A stretch of 64,000 bases of DNA from Geosiphon pyriformis (Eukaryota > Glomeromycota > Glomeromycetes > Archaeosporales > Geosiphonaceae). Below the pieces are notes generated by a model. The model did not search any database. It was not told the origin of the DNA and saw only the letters and a program-made list of their open reading frames with translations. The DNA lies in the NCBI GenBank assembly GCA_016748015.1, contig JAAOMT010000070.1, positions 250,420 to 314,419 of the forward strand, in the 5' to 3' direction. Each line of letters opens with the position of its first letter. Within the stretch, counting starts at the first letter, position 1. Below, piece after piece: positions 9,543 through 20,723 of the stretch. The translations under genes were made by a program, and so were the position numbers.

Positions 9543-10979
9543 AAAAAACAAAAACCAACACTCAACTTAACCAACCAAAAGAGCTAACAAACAATGAATT
9601 TGGAAAACTACAATGATCTCAAACAATATTTGGAAACATTAACAATCCCAACAGATTGGTCTCCAGATAAAAAACATTGACTACAACAACAAGCCAAACA
9701 ATATTTTCTACACAACAACATTATTTATTACCAAAATTTCAAAAACCCAGACAAACCACTTAGATTAATACAAAAACAGGAAAAAGAGACTATATTATAC
9801 AACATGCACTCAGATCCTTCATCAGCCCACTTTGGAAAAGACAGCACCACCCAAAAAACACTAGAATACTACTTTTGGTCTCGAATAAGAAAAGACATTC
9901 ACGAATATGTCGAATCTTGTGATAGTTGTCAAAGAAGAGGAGGAACTTGCCCTACAGAACTTTTAAACCCAATCAAAGTTGGACAGCCTTTTGACAAAGT
10001 TGGTATTGATTTAGTCGGACCACTACCTATCACAAACCAAGGAAACCGCTACATTGCAGTAGCCATAGACTATCTCACCAAATGGCCTGAAGCCAGAGCC
10101 ATTCAACGGGCAGATGCAAAATTAGTAGCAAACTTCATCTACGAAGACATCATTTATAGACATGAATGCCCAATAGAACTTTTATCTAATCAAGGAACAC
10201 ATTTCATGAACAATTTAATCCAGGAAATTTGTGGACAATTTAATGTCAAGAGACTATTATCTTCACCCTACCATCCACAAACAAATAGACTGGTAGAACA
10301 GTTTAACAGAACATTGTGTGAATCATTAGCCAAAGTTTCAACCGATTTTGAGCAAGAATGGAATCTCTTTATTCCATCAGTGTTACTAGCATATAGGACA
10401 CTAAAACAAGATACCACAAAACACACACCATTTGATTTAACTTATGGAAGGATGGCAATGTTACCAATTAGTTTCACAGTGGAAACATACCCAGCACAAC
10501 CAATTGATGAAAACAATTTTCAAGAAATGCTTCAACAAAGAGCCTACACTCTGCTTAGCACATTGGAAGGAAAATGATGAATAGCAGCCACCCATATTGA
10601 ACACTCCCAAGCTCAACAAAAAGAATGGCATGATGACAAATTGTCTTCAGTCACCAATGAATTTAAAATTGGAAACAAAGTTCTCTTACACAGAACTAAA
10701 GCTGAAAAACAATGGAGTGGAAAATTTGAAAATAAATGGAATAGACCATTCTTTATCCATGAAGTTTTAGGCAACGGATCATATAAGCTAAGACTTGATG
10801 ACAAAATTCTAGCAAAAGTTGCACATGGAAATTGTTTGAAACACTATAATTCCAGAAACAATCTTGAACCATTAATTCCACAAATTGGTACATATTCCCC
10901 TTTAATCAATCCCGAAGACATTCCCCAAAATTTAAAACTAATAGTTGTCATTGAACAGCCTCACAACTTGAACACTTAA
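9543..10979 (+). pseudogene. pol: Gypsy-1 integrase and C-terminal domain
   Basis: Integrase inserts cDNA into the genome. A tether (stops 9585 and 9678) leads to the HHCC zinc domain (MHSDP, AHFGKDS, CDSCQRR near 9804-9945). The catalytic core runs from GIDLVGPLP (first Asp present) through LLSNQGTHF, where the second catalytic Asp is Asn (GAT to AAT), to PQTNRLVEQFN with the Glu. The open stretch 9804-10577 ends in two adjacent TGA codons (10575, 10578). From 10641 the SH3-like C-terminal part (FKIGNKVLLHRTKAEKQW...NRPFFI...GSYKLRL) continues in frame to TAA 10977. No chromodomain is seen. Confidence 0.9.
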
Positions 10980-11099
10980 TTTAAATTTATTATTATAGTT
11001 ATCTTCTTATAATTTAGAAACAATCTCACAAAAACAAAACAAAATAACATAAAAACTCATGCACCAAAAATAATTTTCTTTTATTTCAAATCGCTTATA

Positions 11100-11654
11100 A
11101 TGACTATTCCTCAAAACATTCAACAATTATTCCAAAAACTAATGTTAGCTTTAAAAACAATACCCGAATTATTCATTACTGTTACTGGAAACCACATTAA
11201 TTATACCCAAACAGAAGTAGTTACAAATTTAGCTCCAAATTCACGAAAATATTACCCATATAAGAAGAACACAAGAAGTTATACTGGAATTTACCTGCCA
11301 GAACTTTTAAAACTTACTTTAAGAGAAAATCTAATGTTCACTCTGATTAATATTCCACCAAATACTACAATTCAACAAAGACTTCAACTGTGTCTCAATG
11401 AGGAAAACACTGAATATCCTCCAATCTATAGATATTTTCACATTGGAAAAACACTCTACAAACGGAAACTGGAACTTACAACAGCAAATCTTGCAAAAGA
11501 AGCTATTCAGAAACAACTCCACAATGAATTCAAGACAACAGCTGGATCAACAAACAGTTGCTACAGGCTCAGAACTGCTCTTAGACTTTATGACCTATTT
11601 CACACCTGTGAAAACATACTACAAAACCCAATTTTTCAACCTTTGAAGATTTAA
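11100..11654 (+). CDS. Gypsy-1 third ORF (unknown function, post-pol)
   Basis: Intact 184-codon ORF with its own ATG, between pol and the 3' LTR. No signal peptide, transmembrane segment or Cys cluster is visible, so it does not look like an envelope protein. The protein is basic and Tyr/Asn-rich, with a Leu-rich N-terminus (NIQQLFQKLMLALKTIPELF). Weaker homologues sit at the same place in Gypsy-2 (55895-56524) and Gypsy-3 (60958-60299): all share an N-terminal NIxxLxQxLF pattern, then an (I/F)xIT(V/I)xxxxIxYT strand and, further on, a Tyr-Phe-x-x-Gly patch. Conservation of the slot across two families suggests a real element protein. Function unknown. It has no stop, unlike the rest of the element. 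Confidence 0.75.
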   Translation: MTIPQNIQQLFQKLMLALKTIPELFITVTGNHINYTQTEVVTNLAPNSRKYYPYKKNTRSYTGIYLPELLKLTLRENLMFTLINIPPNTTIQQRLQLCLNEENTEYPPIYRYFHIGKTLYKRKLELTTANLAKEAIQKQLHNEFKTTAGSTNSCYRLRTALRLYDLFHTCENILQNPIFQPLKI

Positions 11655-11774
11655 TACATTGGAAAGCTCACAGAACTGAAATTTCAACAATTTTCAGACC
11701 AAATTTCTTCAATAATTTTGGATTATTATCTGGAAATAACAAACAGTACTTGGACTTCAATGGAGCTCAGTCTT

Positions 11775-11787
11775 AAGGAGGAGGTTA
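11775..11787 (+). promoter_or_regulatory. Polypurine tract of Gypsy-1
   Basis: AAGGAGGAGG followed by TTA immediately before the 3' LTR; the expected plus-strand primer site. Confidence 0.75.
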
Positions 11788-12761
11788 TGTTACCAGATGA
11801 AATTAGAGATATTATTTAGCATAAAATTATCTTATAATTCCTATCATTAATTAGCATCGTTTCAAATTATTACTTATTACATTAGCAAAAATGTCTGAAA
11901 TTATCATTTAATTAATAACCCAAATTGTACACAACACAAATGTAACCTAATTGTGATGATCAATCATGCAATACCCTGAACTATGTAACATTCAAAAGTT
12001 TGCCGAAATTTATAGAAATTCACCGAAATAATTGATAGTTCACCGAAATATCTAATAGTTTGCAGAAATAACTTGTAGTTTGCCGAAATGTATCTTTAGT
12101 TCAGTAAAATTGTAGAAAATAACAAAGTTCAAATTCATAGAATAGTGTTATAACAAGTTGTATAAAAGAAGAGCTTCTCTCTTTGAGAAAATGTATCTTA
12201 TTTTAGATTTAACAATTAGAATCATCCTTTACACACAAAAACGAAATAAATATCAAATAATTCGAAAAATCAAATCCTAAATTATTTCACTTTTGAAATT
12301 AACTAATTTCTACTAAACAGTTTGAAATTGATTAGCTATCAATTTCAGTAAACTGTTAGTGACTCCAGGCCTGGATAGAAAACGTTTCCCTTGACAGAAA
12401 TTCTATTTCTTTTACATTTCTTTTATTTTTCTTTTATTTTCTTATTACAATCATTAGGGTAGCCTACAGACAAGATTCCTGTAGAAGAGTTGACTTTTAC
12501 AGCAAAGTAACTACACATTTTTAATGAGCTTCCAGATGAGCAATTCCTGGGAAAGAGTTGACGTTTACTACAACGTAATTACATTAAAGCAACTGGCAAG
12601 GAATTGGCCATTCCACTCATAAGCCCAGCAGTTCAAATTATAGGAGATAATTTGAGAATAAATTCAGTTATTGGAGGTTCAAACACTTCCCATAATCGTA
12701 AATTAACAGCATTACAAAAAACATACAAGAGCTAAGAAGAGACCAAAAACCTCTGATAACA
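11788..12761 (+). repeat. Gypsy-1 3' LTR
   Basis: 974 bp, direct repeat of 2906-3878 including the six 20-bp units and the TATA box. TTGG follows at 12762-12765, duplicating the target. At four places where the 5' LTR has CA this copy has TG (11798, 11896, 12061, 12754), so the ancestor had CG. Confidence 0.95.
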
Positions 12762-13190
12762 TTGGCAACTATGTTCTCCATATTTTTGACATCTGAGAAA
12801 CTGCTCACACTGCTAGAAACACTGCCAACTTTGCTTTCTCAGAACACCACAGGCTTAATACTGACATTACCAATATCTACCAAGCTCAGAGGGCCAGCAG
12901 ATGAATTGACTATATTACTGGCTACAGGCATCTTTGGCTTCTTAAATGACAGACCATGAGAATACACACTATTCACACAAGCTTTTTTTTCCTACTAGAC
13001 TGGGTCTTCAATCCAGTCAAACCAGCACCAGAACTACCAGCAAAAACGCTTACTGGATCTATAGAAACAAAAAAAGAAAAGTTGAAAGAAATAATTAGAA
13101 AAAAAACAAGAAAAAAAAAAGACTAATTAAACTTTGATAAAATTTTGCTCTTATTGTGGTTAGAGGATTGACAAAAGAAAAAAAATTTGT
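12762..13190 (-). mobile_element. LINE-A, right part: 5' end and ORF1 start
   Basis: Continuation of LINE-A after the Gypsy-1 insertion. It matches LINE-D ORF1 N-terminus and 5' UTR (same TGTTCTCC/ATATTTTTGACATCTGAGA segment as 40169-40196 in LINE-D). ORF1 would start at 13062-13060, where the ATG has become ATA; the same ATA occurs in LINE-B (21104-21102). ORF1 is also interrupted by a TGA near 12960. The 5' UTR ends near 13190 in an A-rich stretch shared with LINE-B and LINE-D. Confidence 0.85.
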
Positions 13191-13508
13191 TTTTCCTATA
13201 TTTTTCTTAAATTTAATATTGTTAGTTTATGTTTAAAAAAAATTTATTAAAATTAATAGCATAACTGTTTTAAAAAATATACAGTATTTTATTTAAAATA
13301 TTTTTAAACCAATTAATTTTGCTTATTAAAAAGTTGGATTTAATATTAAAATTTTAAGTAATAATTTGCTAAAAAAAATTAATTAGATTTAGTTATTTTT
13401 AATTTGGCACTTTAATTTCTATATAGTAGTTAATTTTATAAGAAAATTTACAACTGGTTTGTATTTTTATTTTATAAAAACTTTGTATTATTATTTATTT
13501 ATAATTAT
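13191..13508. other. AT-rich spacer
   Basis: Very A/T-rich sequence between the 5' end of LINE-A and the next LTR. I see no open frame, RNA gene or repeat unit in it. Confidence 0.6.
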
Positions 13509-14396
13509 TATTACTTATAGAAAAAAAATACAAAAAAATAATAAGAAAAACAGATAGAAAAAATAGACCAATAAGAAAATAATATTTAGCACATGAGCAT
13601 ATTGTCAAAAATTACAGGCACATTGCTTAGCAATGTAAGCATTGCTTGAAAAATTATAGCATATTGCTTATAAATGTGCAGAATCTTGTATAACATAAAT
13701 TATATATATATAGCAAAAGTATTAAAAGCAAAAAAAGCAATTCCAGGAGAATTCAATAAAGTTTTATTAATTTAGAACAATCTCTTTTCTTCTTTATTTA
13801 TTAACCCTCATTTCAAGGATAGTGCTATTAACTGAAATGGAATTATATAAATAAAATATCTCTTTAATTTTTCAAATCTATGTTATTATTATTTGTTTGA
13901 GAATTTAATCATTCTTCCATTTATCAACACTTCATGTTGATAAAATCTAACACTTAACCACACTAGAACAATAGCTCTTGATCATAGCTATTAATGGAAT
14001 ACTATTTTCTTTTATTTTCTTTTATTTTATTTTATTTTATTTTTTTGTATTTACTAATTGATTAAAAGAATTAAAGTGCTAAATTATTGATGTCAAGAAT
14101 AGCCTGGTAAAAAACCCAAAAATAAGGGTGAAATTACATATATATTAACAGATAGCTTACCAGAAGGGCACAACTGCCAGAATAAATCCAACCACTAAGC
14201 TGAAAAAAAAATTGGGCAGAATTACGATTCCAAAAAACTATTACAATCACCATTAAATTTCTGTTCATTATACAAAAAACTCCACAACAAAACTTTCAGA
14301 TTACAAACAATCTACTAATATCACCAACATTATCAATTGAGCACCAAGTTATGGATTTGTTATTTGATTTAAAATTCCAAATAACCACTTATAACA
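13509..14396 (+). repeat. 5' LTR of the pol-less element
   Basis: 888 bp. Contains TATATATATATA (13701-13711), an AATAAA near 13758, a TTTTA/TTTTC pyrimidine tract (14002-14047), the short inverted repeat ATAGCT...AGCTAT (13969-13991) and GAGCACCAA (14339-14347), the complement of the primer-binding site. It has fewer 21-bp ATTGCT units than the 3' LTR. Confidence 0.88.
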
Positions 14397-14550
14397 TTTG
14401 GTGCTCCCTATAAAATATAATCTAACAGAGAACCAGTATCAACAACAACTATGCAGGAAAGTGGCAGACCAAGAAAAAACAAGGGAAAATCACTTAGAAT
14501 TTGTGAAATTCTTATTTTACTATTATCTTTAATAAACTCATTAAACTTAA

Positions 14551-14980
14551 AACTCTGATTATTTAAGACCTGATTATTAAAAACCCCAAACATTCGAAAA
14601 CTACTATTGATAAATTCATTAAAACTTGTTAAATTAAAACTTCATTTATTTAAAACCCAATTATTAAAACCCCAAACATTCAAAACTTACCCTTGATAAA
14701 TTTGTTAAAAATTTGTTAAATTAAAACTCTGATTATTCAAGATTTGATCATTAAAACCCCAAACATTCAAAAATTACTGTTAATAAATTCATTAAAACTT
14801 ATTAAATTAAAACTCCGTTTATTTAAAACCTGATAGTTAAAACCCCAATTATTTGAAACTTACCTTTGATAAACTTGTTAAAAACTTGTTAAAACTCTGA
14901 TTATTTAAGACTCAATCATTTAAAAACTCAAATATTTGAAACCTGATAATTCCAATTCCACTATCATACAAAAAAACTTA
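14551..14980 (+). repeat. Tandem repeat of ~86-bp units inside the pol-less element
   Basis: Units start at 14551, 14638, 14725, 14811 and 14893. They alternate between a form with CTCTGATTATTTAAG and a form with TTCATTTATTTAAAACC, so the higher-order period is about 172 bp. Shared core: AAACCCCAAACATTC and TTGATAAATTCATTAAAACTTG. No long coding frame runs through it. Confidence 0.75.
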
Positions 14981-15622
14981 TCATCAATAAAACTTGTTAA
15001 ACCTCTAACAATTCAAACTCCAGGAATTATTCAAAAACCCAAACATTTAAAGTCTAATAAATTTCAAACCCCATGAAACTTACTTCTAATAGCCCAATAA
15101 AACCTAATTCTCACAGTACCAATAAATTAGCAAAACTTATCTGACAGTCCTGAGTTAGAATATTGGGACATAGTCACAATTGACTCCCATGTATTATATA
15201 TTCAAAAAAGAGCCAATTAGTAAGAACAAATGAGAATTTGAATCAAAACTTAATCCTGATTCAAACTCTGTTAATGACAGCAACAATTTAACCTCCGTTA
15301 ATAACAACAATTATTCAAACTCCACCAACAACAATTCAAATTCCACTTCAAATACTGAACAATATATCACACTTCTAGATCTTACAATAAAGTGGGAATT
15401 AACTTAATTCAGTAATAATAATGAGGGCATTATATCTGAACATATATATAATACAGATGCAAGATTTGAACTTGGATATTCTGAACAGACTATTATAGTT
15501 AAAAATTCCAGTTACATATAAAATTAGATTTAAAAATAGCAATAAAAATTACAGTAACAATATTGATACAAAAGAAAAATTTAGAAAATTTTGCAGAAGC
15601 TCAATATTAAAAGAGGGAATAA

Positions 15623-16542
15623 TATTACTTATAGAAAAAGAATACAAAAAAATAGTAGGAAAAACAAATAGAGAAAATAGACCAATAAGAGAATAGTATT
15701 TAGCATGTAAGCACATTGCTCAACAATAAGCATATTGTCAGAAATTACAGATATATTGCTTAACAATATATAAATATTGCTTAGCAATATATAAATATTG
15801 CTTGAGAAATCATGGCACATTGCTTATGAATATGCAGAATCTCATATAACATAAATTATATATATATAGCAAGAGTATTAAAAACAGAAAAAGCAATTCC
15901 AGGAGAATTTAATAAAGTTTTATTAATTTAGAACAATCTCCTTTCTTCTCTATTTATTAACTTTTATTTCAAGAATAGTTGCTATTAACCAAAATAGAAT
16001 TATATAAATAAAATATCTCTTCAATTTTTCAAATCTATGTTATTATTATTTGTTTAAAAATCTAATTACTCTTTCATTTATCAACACTTCATGTTAATAA
16101 AATTCAACACTTAACTATACTAAAACAATAGCTCTTAATCATGGCTATTAATGAGATACTATTTTTTTTTATTTTTTTTTATTTTTTTTTTTGTGTTTAC
16201 TAATTGATTAAAAGAATTAAAGCACTGAATTATTGATGTCAAGGATAGCCTGGTAAAAGACCCAGAAATAAGAGTGAAATTACATATATATTAATAAATA
16301 GCTTACCAAAAAAGCACAACTGCTAGAATAAATTCAGCCACCAAGCTGAGAAAAAAATTGGGCAGAATTACAATTCCAGAAAACTACTATAATCACCACT
16401 AAATCTCTATCCATTATACAAAGAACTCCACAACAAAACCTTCAGATTACAAACAATCTACCAATATCACCAATGTTATTAATTGAGCACCAAATTATGG
16501 GTTTGTTATTTGATTTGAAACCCCAAATAATCACTTGTAACA
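15623..16542 (+). repeat. 3' LTR of the pol-less element
   Basis: 920 bp, ends CTTGTAACA. It carries three 21-bp units with ATTGCTTAGCAAT-like palindromes (ATTGCT at 15755, 15776, 15797), explaining most of its extra length over the 5' LTR. TATA at about 15855. Confidence 0.88.
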
Positions 16543-17119
16543 CTATATAAAAACAGTTGTATAATAAGTATTATTATAATATTTTGTGTTTTTATTGTAA
16601 TAAGATTGAGTTTTTTGGTTATTTTTTTTATATAAAATAAATTTTAACATTTGTAAATAATTATTAGATTTATATACTGTTTTATAAAAATTAAACATTA
16701 ATTTTTATGGGTTGTTATTATGTGTATTACAGCTGTTTTTAAAAAATAATACTAGGAATTTCTTTTTATCTTTAAGAATACTAAAATTACAATTAATAAA
16801 ATTGTGAAATTTGTGTGTAATTTTAGAATAGTATATTAAAAAAAAATTTGGCTGGTTTGTTTCAAATACAAAATAATTATAAAAAAAAATAATTTGATAT
16901 TTTAAAATAAATTTGTATTGTTTATTATCAGTGGTTTTTTATTTCTATTTTTTGGTAATATTATAAAATTATTTAAAATTGTTAAAATATTTTGTATTAA
17001 TTTTGGTATATATAAATTATGTTTATTTTTTTAAATATTAACAATATAATTTTTATTAGCTTAAATAATTAGTTATATATAAAAATTATTTAATTTGATA
17101 TATTATATTAAATTATGTT
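16543..17119. other. AT-rich spacer
   Basis: Long A and T runs with no gene, RNA gene or recognisable element. It ends at the A-rich tail of LINE-B. Confidence 0.6.
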
Positions 17120-17434
17120 TAGATCTTTTTTATTTTATTTTATTTAAAGAATAAGATCCATATATTACTTAGTACAATATATTATATAAGTAATTTAAAT
17201 TAGGTGTAAATCATGTTTTTTCTATATATAAACAGTCATTTAGGCTGACCAAAACAATGCTATGCACTTATATAATTCAAAACTGAGTCTTTAATGTCTA
17301 AAAAAACAAACAAGACTTATATAAGCCAAAATTAATACCAAATGCCTTAATAATATCAAACAATCTAATTTTATTAGCAGAAAATACTGTAAACTGTCCA
17401 AAAACAGAAACAAAAACTGAATTATCATGAAGAA

Positions 17435-20400
17435 TTAGCCCATTTTTTTCATAAAAACATGATGCTTAGCACAAACCAACCAAATTTCTTTCTTAAAAGC
17501 AAGACAAAAATTACACACAAAATTCATGATTTTCAGATTCACAACTTTGAAATCACTAAAAACAAAAACAGTTTTCTGACACCAATCATTAAAGACAAAG
17601 CTCTTGCAAAAAACTGTATACACTACAGCATTAGAGATACAAAAGAACATTAGTTGAGACATATATAAAGAGGAACAAAAAAGACCAAAAATCACTTTTC
17701 AAGTATCTGTATAAGCATTTAACAAATAATAACAAACAGAATTGTCAATTATACAAAAAAAAATATGGTTTGAGATCTTAACATTATCACAATACAAATA
17801 TGTCATATTAAAGTAGTACTTGTCATATAGGCATTTTTTAATAGCAATAAGTAATTAATAATATAAAGTTTTTATAAAATAAGTGTAAATATTAACAATA
17901 AGTCTACTAATAAAATCAGCAGCCATATGCAAATCAGAATGCTACACCAAAGATAAACTAAACCAATTAATATTCGAGAACAAACAATTAGCCAGAACCT
18001 TAGAATCAGAACTGATTTACCAGCATACATGATAAATAAATCAAAAAATCTTACAAACAAAATATATAAAATTACCAGAAACAATACTACTATCAGCCTT
18101 AATATAATGTTTTCTTAATTGGAAAAAAAGACACCAATTAGAAAAAAATACAATGTTAGTAAATGTATTAGCACATTTATTATCTAAAACATCTGAGTAA
18201 CTATTCACTTTGTGCCAATTAATATTCAAATTCTTGTCATGAATAACATCTATAATGTGCTATCATTCAATTTAACACCAATTCTAAAAATCTGGATACA
18301 TCAAACTTAACTCAAATTTACATATATCCAAAGCCACTTGACTGTTTGTAAATAATTAAATTGAGCCATAAAGAAAATACACTTAAGAGTCAATACAATA
18401 GTCTGCAATTTTACTAATATAAAAAACATCAAACCAAAAATCTCAATACTTAGACCCAAATTCACATCTTCAAAAAAAACCACAACATCAGCCTTCATGT
18501 GAATTGTTTCCAAGTTTTTTAGAGACTCATTTGTATAAACAGACATGCTACCAATATTAATATCTAATAAACAACTACAAACCAACTCAAATTCACTCAA
18601 TTTAAGAATATTAAAAAGTCTAACATTGCCCAAAAAAGGAGAGCAGATAAAAAAAGAGACCATATTACTAAAAAAGTTAATAAAAGGCTTAAACCATTCA
18701 GAAATAAAGCCACAAGAGTCTAATTTTTTCCATTGCTTAAAAATTTACTAATTAAAAATAAATTCATTTTGACAACAAAGTTGGTCCATAAAAGCAATAT
18801 TATATTATCAAAGTAAAGAGAAAAACTTAAAGAACTTAGATTCATTAAGAACAATTAACATAAAAGTTCCACTCCCAAAATAAAAAGAATTGTTTATAAA
18901 ACTACCTAAGGACAAATTGTACTTAAGAAAAATACAAATCACATTTGCCAAAAAATTATTAAAAGGACTGATTCTAATATAAGTTAAAGAGCACAAAAGA
19001 TGAATTAGACTCTAATACAGAATTTGCAAATCATGAGATTTGTGAGAAAACAAACAATTCAAAATTCTAATAAAGTTTGCAAAATTTACAAGAAAGGCCA
19101 ATTTGCTCTTAATTTAGACCTGCTTAAAAGTTTTCAGACCATACAAAGAAAGGTAATAAAGTGTATTATTAGAAAAATTAAAAAGCAAACCAGATTTTAA
19201 CTTTAAGCTTTTGTGAATCAAAGCATTTTACTTATTATATACACTAATAAGAACAAAGCTGAATTGCATTCTGTAGCTAACAATAGATAAAAAACAGCTA
19301 ACACCAAATACAAAAACTGTTTATTAGAGATAATTTTTTTCAGAACAAGATTGGCAAAAAACCAGATATTTGTATGTGCTTTAGCCAAACTAGATTTTGA
19401 TAAATTCTTAGTTGATAGAAAGATACTCAGGTAACAATGAAATTCTTTTTTTTTAATAATAGAAATAAATAAGTCACTAATTAACAAAGAAAAGCTTCCA
19501 ACTCTGCAATTGATAGAAATGATCACTATCTTGTCATTTTTAATAAAAATGTTATTAATCTGAAAGAATTCATTTGTAATATTAAGAATATATTGGGTAG
19601 TATTTTGATTGCAACCAATCCAGATAGTGTTATTAACAAAAGCACTAATAGTGAGAAAAGATGTCAATTCAGTCCAAGATTTTACACAATCAGTTTTGGC
19701 AACAAAATAAAAATTCAATTTATATTCACACACATTTTTCTGTCTTTTGATTTCACACAAAAGAAGATTATAAAATATACACCAAAAAAAAGACAAGAAC
19801 ACTTTCTCCTAATCCAAACTATCATGTATTTGATATTTACCTGTTAATTCAAAATCAGTCATCACTTTGTTAACACAATTATTGTAAATATTACCAAAAA
19901 ATCAAATAAACCTGTTATATATCTTTATTTTAACCAAGTTTTTTTCAAGATGCTCCCAACTAACAGAATTGTAAGCTTTTTACATGTTCTGCAAAACCAG
20001 CCAGAGTTCATGGTTTTTTTTCAAAGTGTTCTCAATTATTGAACCAACAGCAAAAATAGGAGACTATATTATTGTACCCTTCAAAACTGAAAAATTATCT
20101 CTGCAGAAGATGTCAAAAACACTATATAACAAAAAAATTCTGTTAAAAAGAATTTTACATACAGTTTCAATTAAAGCAATAGAGTGAGTATTCATAAAAA
20201 CTTCATCTTACTTATATAATTTGGAAATCATTGAAACCTAAGCCTTTCTCCAAGATTTGAACATTGATTCACAAGATAAATAAGAGTTTAAAAGCATCAA
20301 GAGTATATTCAAAACTGATTTGTCACAATGTTTCCAAAACTTATTTGAGATATCAGAAAAACCAACAGCTTTGTTATCAAGTAGATCAAAAATCACATTG

Positions 20401-20717
20401 AATATTTCATCAAAAATAACCAGACACATTACATTAAAAAAAGCATCATTAAAAACATATTTTAAAGACTGATATTGTCAAGACTATTTATTAGAAATAT
20501 TAATAATCACTTTATATTTCTTAGTCCAACTCTTCATAATTTTGTCTACATTGGCTTTAACCAAATCAGATTCTAAGATCAGTTTATTATTAATAACTAA
20601 ATAATCTAAAACCACTTTGCAAAATAAATGTTTCAATACATTTCTAATAGTATAACTCTTGTTTACTTCAAAATTTTCTATCCTTTTATCAATCATCTTA
20701 AAAAAATAACTCAACAC
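17435..20717 (-). pseudogene. LINE-B ORF2 remnant (RT, RNase H, C-terminus)
   Basis: Recognisable by alignment with LINE-D. The pre-RT segment is at 20717-20484; DNKAVGFSDISNKFWKHCDKSVLNIL at about 20390-20300; the RT motif-C region reads AFVNNTIWIG near 19630 where LINE-C has AFVDDMIWVG, so both catalytic Asp are Asn; the RNase H start SVYTNESLKNL (about 18540) has lost the Asp and Gly of YTDGS. The C-terminal segment (17695-17435) matches the LINE-D C-terminus. Many stops; not functional. Confidence 0.8.
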
Positions 20718-20723
20718 ATATGT

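Larger units (their letters stand above)
2906..12761 (+). mobile_element. Gypsy-1: complete Ty3/gypsy LTR retrotransposon with dUTPase and third ORF
   Basis: A 9,856-bp element bounded by two ~973-bp direct repeats beginning TGTTACCAGA and ending ATAACA or GTAACA. It is flanked by a 4-bp target duplication TTGG (2902-2905 and 12762-12765) inside LINE-A ORF1. A primer-binding site follows the 5' LTR and a polypurine tract precedes the 3' LTR. One reading frame from 3924 to 10979 carries gag, protease, Cys-rich segment, dUTPase, RT, RNase H and integrase in that order, with 17 internal stops but no frameshift that I can find. RT before integrase places it in Ty3/gypsy (Metaviridae). No chromodomain is visible. 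All enzymes are interrupted, so the copy is non-autonomous now. Confidence 0.95.
13509..16542 (+). mobile_element. Two-LTR derivative of the Gypsy-2 family without pol
   Basis: Two LTRs (13509-14396 and 15623-16542) flank only 1.2 kb. The internal part keeps the primer-binding site (TTTGGTGCTC from 14397), the gag start region (GTG at 14461; the peptide ENHLEFVKFLFYYYL resembles NHLGFAKSLFQYY of Gypsy-2), an ~86-bp tandem repeat, a piece like the sequence before the Gypsy-2 dUTPase (AACAATATATCAC near 15358), the dUTPase N-terminus, and the 3' terminus with its polypurine tract (15609-15622). Flanks are TTAT and CTAT, a target duplication with one transition. Such a copy would have needed proteins from a full element to move. 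Confidence 0.85.

Noticed and set aside
11100-11654. Envelope gene making Gypsy-1 an errantivirus-like element
   Set aside because: The ORF has no signal peptide, membrane anchor, cleavage site or Cys framework; only its position is env-like.
12762-12959. Plus-strand 65-residue gene right of Gypsy-1
   Set aside because: It lies antisense to the LINE-A ORF1 N-terminus, whose minus-strand match to LINE-D is clear.
14551-14980. CRISPR array
   Set aside because: Repeats are ~86 bp, diverged, without unique spacers, and inside an LTR element of a eukaryotic genome.
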